This document shows positions 59,542 to 64,000 of a stretch of DNA of 64,000 nt, in pieces (position 1 is the first letter of the stretch; each line of letters begins with the position of its first letter). The translations under genes were made by a program, and so were the position numbers. The notes under the pieces were generated by a model that had not been told where the DNA came from, did not search any database, and worked only from the letters and a program-made list of their open reading frames with translations. The DNA comes from Myxococcales bacterium. Lineage in GTDB: Bacteria; Myxococcota_A; Bradymonadia; UBA7976; UBA1532. Location of the stretch: assembly GCA_020633465.1 (NCBI GenBank), contig JACKDN010000003.1, positions 1 to 64,000 of the forward strand, given 5' to 3'.

Positions 59542-59596
59542 GCGCTCCACCGGGGCGCGCCCCCGGGCGCGCCTCCTCTTCGAAATGAAAAAGGCC

Positions 59597-59990
<394 letters not shown>

Positions 59991-60027
59991 GACACACTCT
60001 GAATCCCTTCGGCGCGAGACCGCCGCC

Positions 60028-60804
60028 CTACTCGGCGGCCGCCTCCGCCGCGCTCGCATCCGCGGGGCCGGCGCTCGTCTCGGCCGTGGCCCCGTCGACG
60101 CCCGCGAACCACACCAGCATCCGCACGCAGCTCTGGCACTGCTCGAGCGACTCCATGCGCTGCAACCGGATGAACACCTGCGGGGGCACCTGCATCCGGC
60201 ACCCGGTGCAGGTGCCGTCGACGACGTCCGCCACCGCGATGCCGTCGCGCCCCTTCGAGATGCGGTCGAAGCGGCTGACCAACCCCCGATCCAGCTTGCC
60301 CCGCAGCTCCTGCCGCCGCGCGGTGTACTGGTCGGCCAGCGCCGCCTTCTCCTCGACCCGCCCAGCCAGCTCGGCCTCGAGCGCCTTCATCTGCTCGGCC
60401 AGCTCGTCCCGCTCGGCCTTCCGCTTCGCGTAGTCCGCCTGCGCCGCCTCGAGCTGCTCCATCAACTTCAGCAGCTCTTCGTTCCGCTGCTGCGTCAGCC
60501 GCCGCTGCGTCTCGAGCTCCTTGTTGAGCGCGTTCAGCTCCCGCTGGTTCGTGATGCCCGAGAGGCGCGTCCGCGAACGGCGGTTGGCCTCCTCGGTCTC
60601 TTTGATCTCGGCCTCCTTCTCTTCACAGAAGGCCTTCGTCTCGTCGATCCGCGCAGCCTGCTCGGCGAGCATCGCGTCGAAGCCCTCGAGGGCCTCGGCG
60701 TTGTCCCGCTCGAGCGCCTCGAGCTCGGCCTTCGCGGTGCGCAGGTCCCGCAGTTCGTCCTCGAGCCGTTGCAGCTCGACGAGCATCTCCAGCGTCTGCT
60801 TCAC
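60028..60804 (-). CDS. Coiled-coil hairpin protein with C4 zinc ribbon
   Basis: 258 residues. Residues about 1-175 are a long charged antiparallel coiled coil (MLVELQRLEDELRDLRTAKA, with GITNQRELNALNKELE at the turn). Residues about 195-230 are a C4 zinc ribbon, CTGCRMQVPP ... CQSC. The tail is Ala/Glu-rich. This is the widespread zf-RING_7/COG1579 family, of uncertain nucleic-acid-related function. It often neighbours rnpB, as here. Confidence 0.88.
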   Translation of the reverse strand: MKQTLEMLVELQRLEDELRDLRTAKAELEALERDNAEALEGFDAMLAEQAARIDETKAFCEEKEAEIKETEEANRRSRTRLSGITNQRELNALNKELETQRRLTQQRNEELLKLMEQLEAAQADYAKRKAERDELAEQMKALEAELAGRVEEKAALADQYTARRQELRGKLDRGLVSRFDRISKGRDGIAVADVVDGTCTGCRMQVPPQVFIRLQRMESLEQCQSCVRMLVWFAGVDGATAETSAGPADASAAEAAAE

Positions 60805-60859
60805 GCGCTGTCTCCCGCCATCCGTCCGTCGTCTCCCGCCGCGGCGCGGCGGGCTCGAG

Positions 60860-60932
60860 TGGGCCCACCAGGGTTCGAACCTGGGACCAACCGGTTATGA
60901 GCCGGCCGCTCTCACCACTGAGCTATAGGCCC
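60860..60932 (-). tRNA. tRNA-Ile2 (anticodon CAU, lysidine-type)
   Basis: 73 bases. The acceptor stem GGGCCTA/TGGGCCC, D-arm GCTCAGTGGTGAGAGC, anticodon arm CCGGCTCATAACCGG, and T-arm CCAGGTTCGAACCCTGG fold properly. The CTCATAA loop with the variable region TTGGTC matches tRNA-Ile(CAU) rather than initiator or elongator Met, so C34 is presumably modified by TilS. CCA is not encoded (the discriminator A is followed by CTC). Confidence 0.88.
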
Positions 60933-60954
60933 GCCGGCACGCCCGGCCGGCCGC

Positions 60955-62688
<1,734 letters not shown>

Positions 62689-64000
62689 CTAGCGAGCTCC
62701 CTCGACTGATGGAGAATGGAGGTGCTTGAGTTGGACCCGAATGGACTTCAAACGTTCTGCCAACTCGACGTAGGCGGCGCGGTCCTCGCGCCACGCCGCC
62801 CGCATCGCGTCCCGGATGCGCCGATCCTCGGCCTCGAGCGAGCCCACTCGGACCCGTCGATGCGCATCATCGAACGCCTGCTCGATGGTCGAACCATCCT
62901 GAGAGGGACGCCGCGCCTGACATTCCCGAAGGAAAGCGACGACATCCGCATCTCGAAGGTTGCTCAACAGTCGGTCCACGTTCGGCGTACGGCCCGCCTC
63001 GACCTCACGGCAAAGGCCGTCAACAAAACCAGCCAGTCCCTCGTGCGTCAAACAAATGTGTGCATCCTCGACGTCCAGCCGCGTGGCCAAATGAGGGTAT
63101 TGCACAATGAATTCGAAGAGTTCACGCGCGTAGCGCGGCACCCGCAGCGGCCGAACTTCGGGCCGTGGGGGCGGCAGATCGGCCGGGGGCGGCCCGCCCG
63201 CGGCCGGCCCGTCGCCGAGAAACGGGGGCGGCAGGTCGTCCGGGGGTCCGGATTCGAAGGGCGGCGGCGGCTCGAAGTGCACCTCGAAGGGCACCTCGGC
63301 CGGCGGCGGCGGCGGCGCCGTGTTCCGGGGCGCCGGCGCCGCCTCGCGCAGCGCGGACCGGCGCCCCGCGCCGCGGGCACGGCTCTCGGCGGCGGCCCGC
63401 TTCGCGTCCTCGATCGCCTGATCGACCAGCGTCGCGTCGACCTCGAGCGCCGCGGCCACCTTGCCGCGGTACAGGGTCAGCGTCAGCGCGTCGTCCAGCG
63501 CCGCCAGCGCCGGCGCGACGTGCCGCAGCGCGGCGACCCGCCCGGGCGGATCCGCCGGGTGTTCGTCGCCGGCCCGCGTGATGTACAGGTCGAGCAGCGG
63601 GGGCGCGGCGTCCACCAACCCCTCGAACGCCTCGAGCCCCTGCGCGCGCACGAACGAGTCGGGATCCTCGCCCGCCGGCAGCATCACCGCGCGCGGCTGC
63701 AGCCCCGCCTCGAGGAAGGGCACCAGGCTGGCGAACGCCGCCTTGGCGCCGGCGGCGTCGCCGTCCATCACGCAGACGACCTGCTCGCTGAGCCGCTTGA
63801 CCAGCCGCACCTGCGCCGGCGTCAGCGCGGTGCCCATCGCGGCGGCGACCCCCTCGATGCCCGCCTGGTACACCATCACGACGTCGACGTTGCCCTCGCA
63901 GAGCACCAGCCGGCCGGCCCGGCGCGCCGCGTGGCGGGCGGTGTGCGCGCCGTAGAGGTGCTCGCCCTTGGTGAACACCGGCGTCTCGGGCGAGTTGATG
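62689..64000 (-). CDS. dnaG: DNA primase DnaG (5' part beyond right edge)
   Basis: The frame is open to base 64000, where it reads INSPETPVFTKGEHLYG, the middle of the primase catalytic core, so the N-terminal zinc-binding part is outside the window. The Toprim motifs are LCEGNVDVVMVYQAGI and CVMDGDAAGAKAA. A Pro-rich linker (corresponding to about 63140-63330) separates the core from the C-terminal helicase-interacting domain, which begins near LRVPRYARELFEFIVQYPHL. It makes replication primers and forms an operon with rpoD. Confidence 0.95.
   Translation of the reverse strand, partial: INSPETPVFTKGEHLYGAHTARHAARRAGRLVLCEGNVDVVMVYQAGIEGVAAAMGTALTPAQVRLVKRLSEQVVCVMDGDAAGAKAAFASLVPFLEAGLQPRAVMLPAGEDPDSFVRAQGLEAFEGLVDAAPPLLDLYITRAGDEHPADPPGRVAALRHVAPALAALDDALTLTLYRGKVAAALEVDATLVDQAIEDAKRAAAESRARGAGRRSALREAAPAPRNTAPPPPPAEVPFEVHFEPPPPFESGPPDDLPPPFLGDGPAAGGPPPADLPPPRPEVRPLRVPRYARELFEFIVQYPHLATRLDVEDAHICLTHEGLAGFVDGLCREVEAGRTPNVDRLLSNLRDADVVAFLRECQARRPSQDGSTIEQAFDDAHRRVRVGSLEAEDRRIRDAMRAAWREDRAAYVELAERLKSIRVQLKHLHSPSVEGAR

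Noticed and set aside
60860..60932. tRNA-Met assignment from the CAT anticodon
   Set aside because: Acceptor and variable-loop sequence (GGGCCTA, TTGGTC) match the lysidine-modified tRNA-Ile2, and the initiator features (unpaired first base pair, GGG/CCC anticodon stem) are missing.

Overview
The window is about 70% GC, densely coded on both strands, and reads like a chromosome piece from a Myxococcota-type bacterium (former Deltaproteobacteria). The case rests on MYXO-CTERM-like tails, a MopE-type Cys/Asp repeat protein, Cys-rich and Ig-like surface lipoproteins, two eukaryote-like Ser/Thr kinases with N-terminal zinc ribbons (one with a PEGA domain), a receiver-PATAN-TPR regulator, an FHA-GGDEF protein and a VKOR-DsbA fusion. 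Core genes (ssrA, smpB, rnpB, rpoD, dnaG, tsaD, rsmA, pyrD, a tRNA-Ile2) mark it as chromosomal. I saw no phage, insertion sequence or CRISPR array.

Layout. 1-4149: the N-terminal 1383 codons of a giant Ig-like lipoprotein, running off the left edge, preceded by a stand-alone PqqD-like gene (4230-4577). 4709-7104: a FadR-type TetR regulator with etfB and etfA, behind a near-textbook FadR palindrome. 7194-13353: a UvrD/Rep helicase, a receiver-PATAN-TPR protein, tsaD and rsmA. 13426-20296: a VWA/MopE-repeat surface protein facing two lipoprotein genes that carry several apparent single-base disruptions. 20315-23307: FHA-GGDEF, ttcA and phosphofructokinase. 23469-29199: a three-gene RND efflux operon. 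29141-34949: a frameshifted membrane protein, moaB, an HTTM-like membrane protein, an SPL-like radical SAM enzyme, a secreted protein and an APH-fold kinase. 35060-38445: a BCCT betaine transporter coupled to an OpuAC-like lipoprotein. 38486-43058: phosphohexomutase, lipoprotein and DUF1015. 43045-47410: patatin, VKOR-DsbA, a PII-like protein and a zinc-ribbon/PEGA Ser/Thr kinase.

47420-53771 looks like a corrinoid (B12) uptake locus: a beta-propeller surface lipoprotein diverging from a TonB-dependent receptor, and a btuF-btuC-btuD operon. The btuF promoter overlaps a perfect 8-bp inverted repeat shared with a divergent duplicated-domain lipoprotein. 54907-58450 holds pyrD, with a Cys at the usual class-2 catalytic Ser position, and a second kinase operon preceded by a predicted leaderless Cys-rich micro-ORF whose stop overlaps the kinase start. 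58584-64000 is the housekeeping block ssrA, smpB, rnpB, a C4 zinc-ribbon coiled-coil gene, tRNA-Ile2(CAU), rpoD and a partial dnaG.

Two expression habits recur. Several genes have a -10-like hexamer 6-8 bases before the start codon and no Shine-Dalgarno, which suggests leaderless mRNAs (PqqD-like, GGDEF, phosphofructokinase, radical SAM, PII-like, pyrD, micro-ORF). Most tight operon junctions are a GTG start overlapping the upstream TGA. Because GC is so high, long open frames run antisense to nearly every gene; they were left out. All functional assignments are from reading the translations, with no database search.
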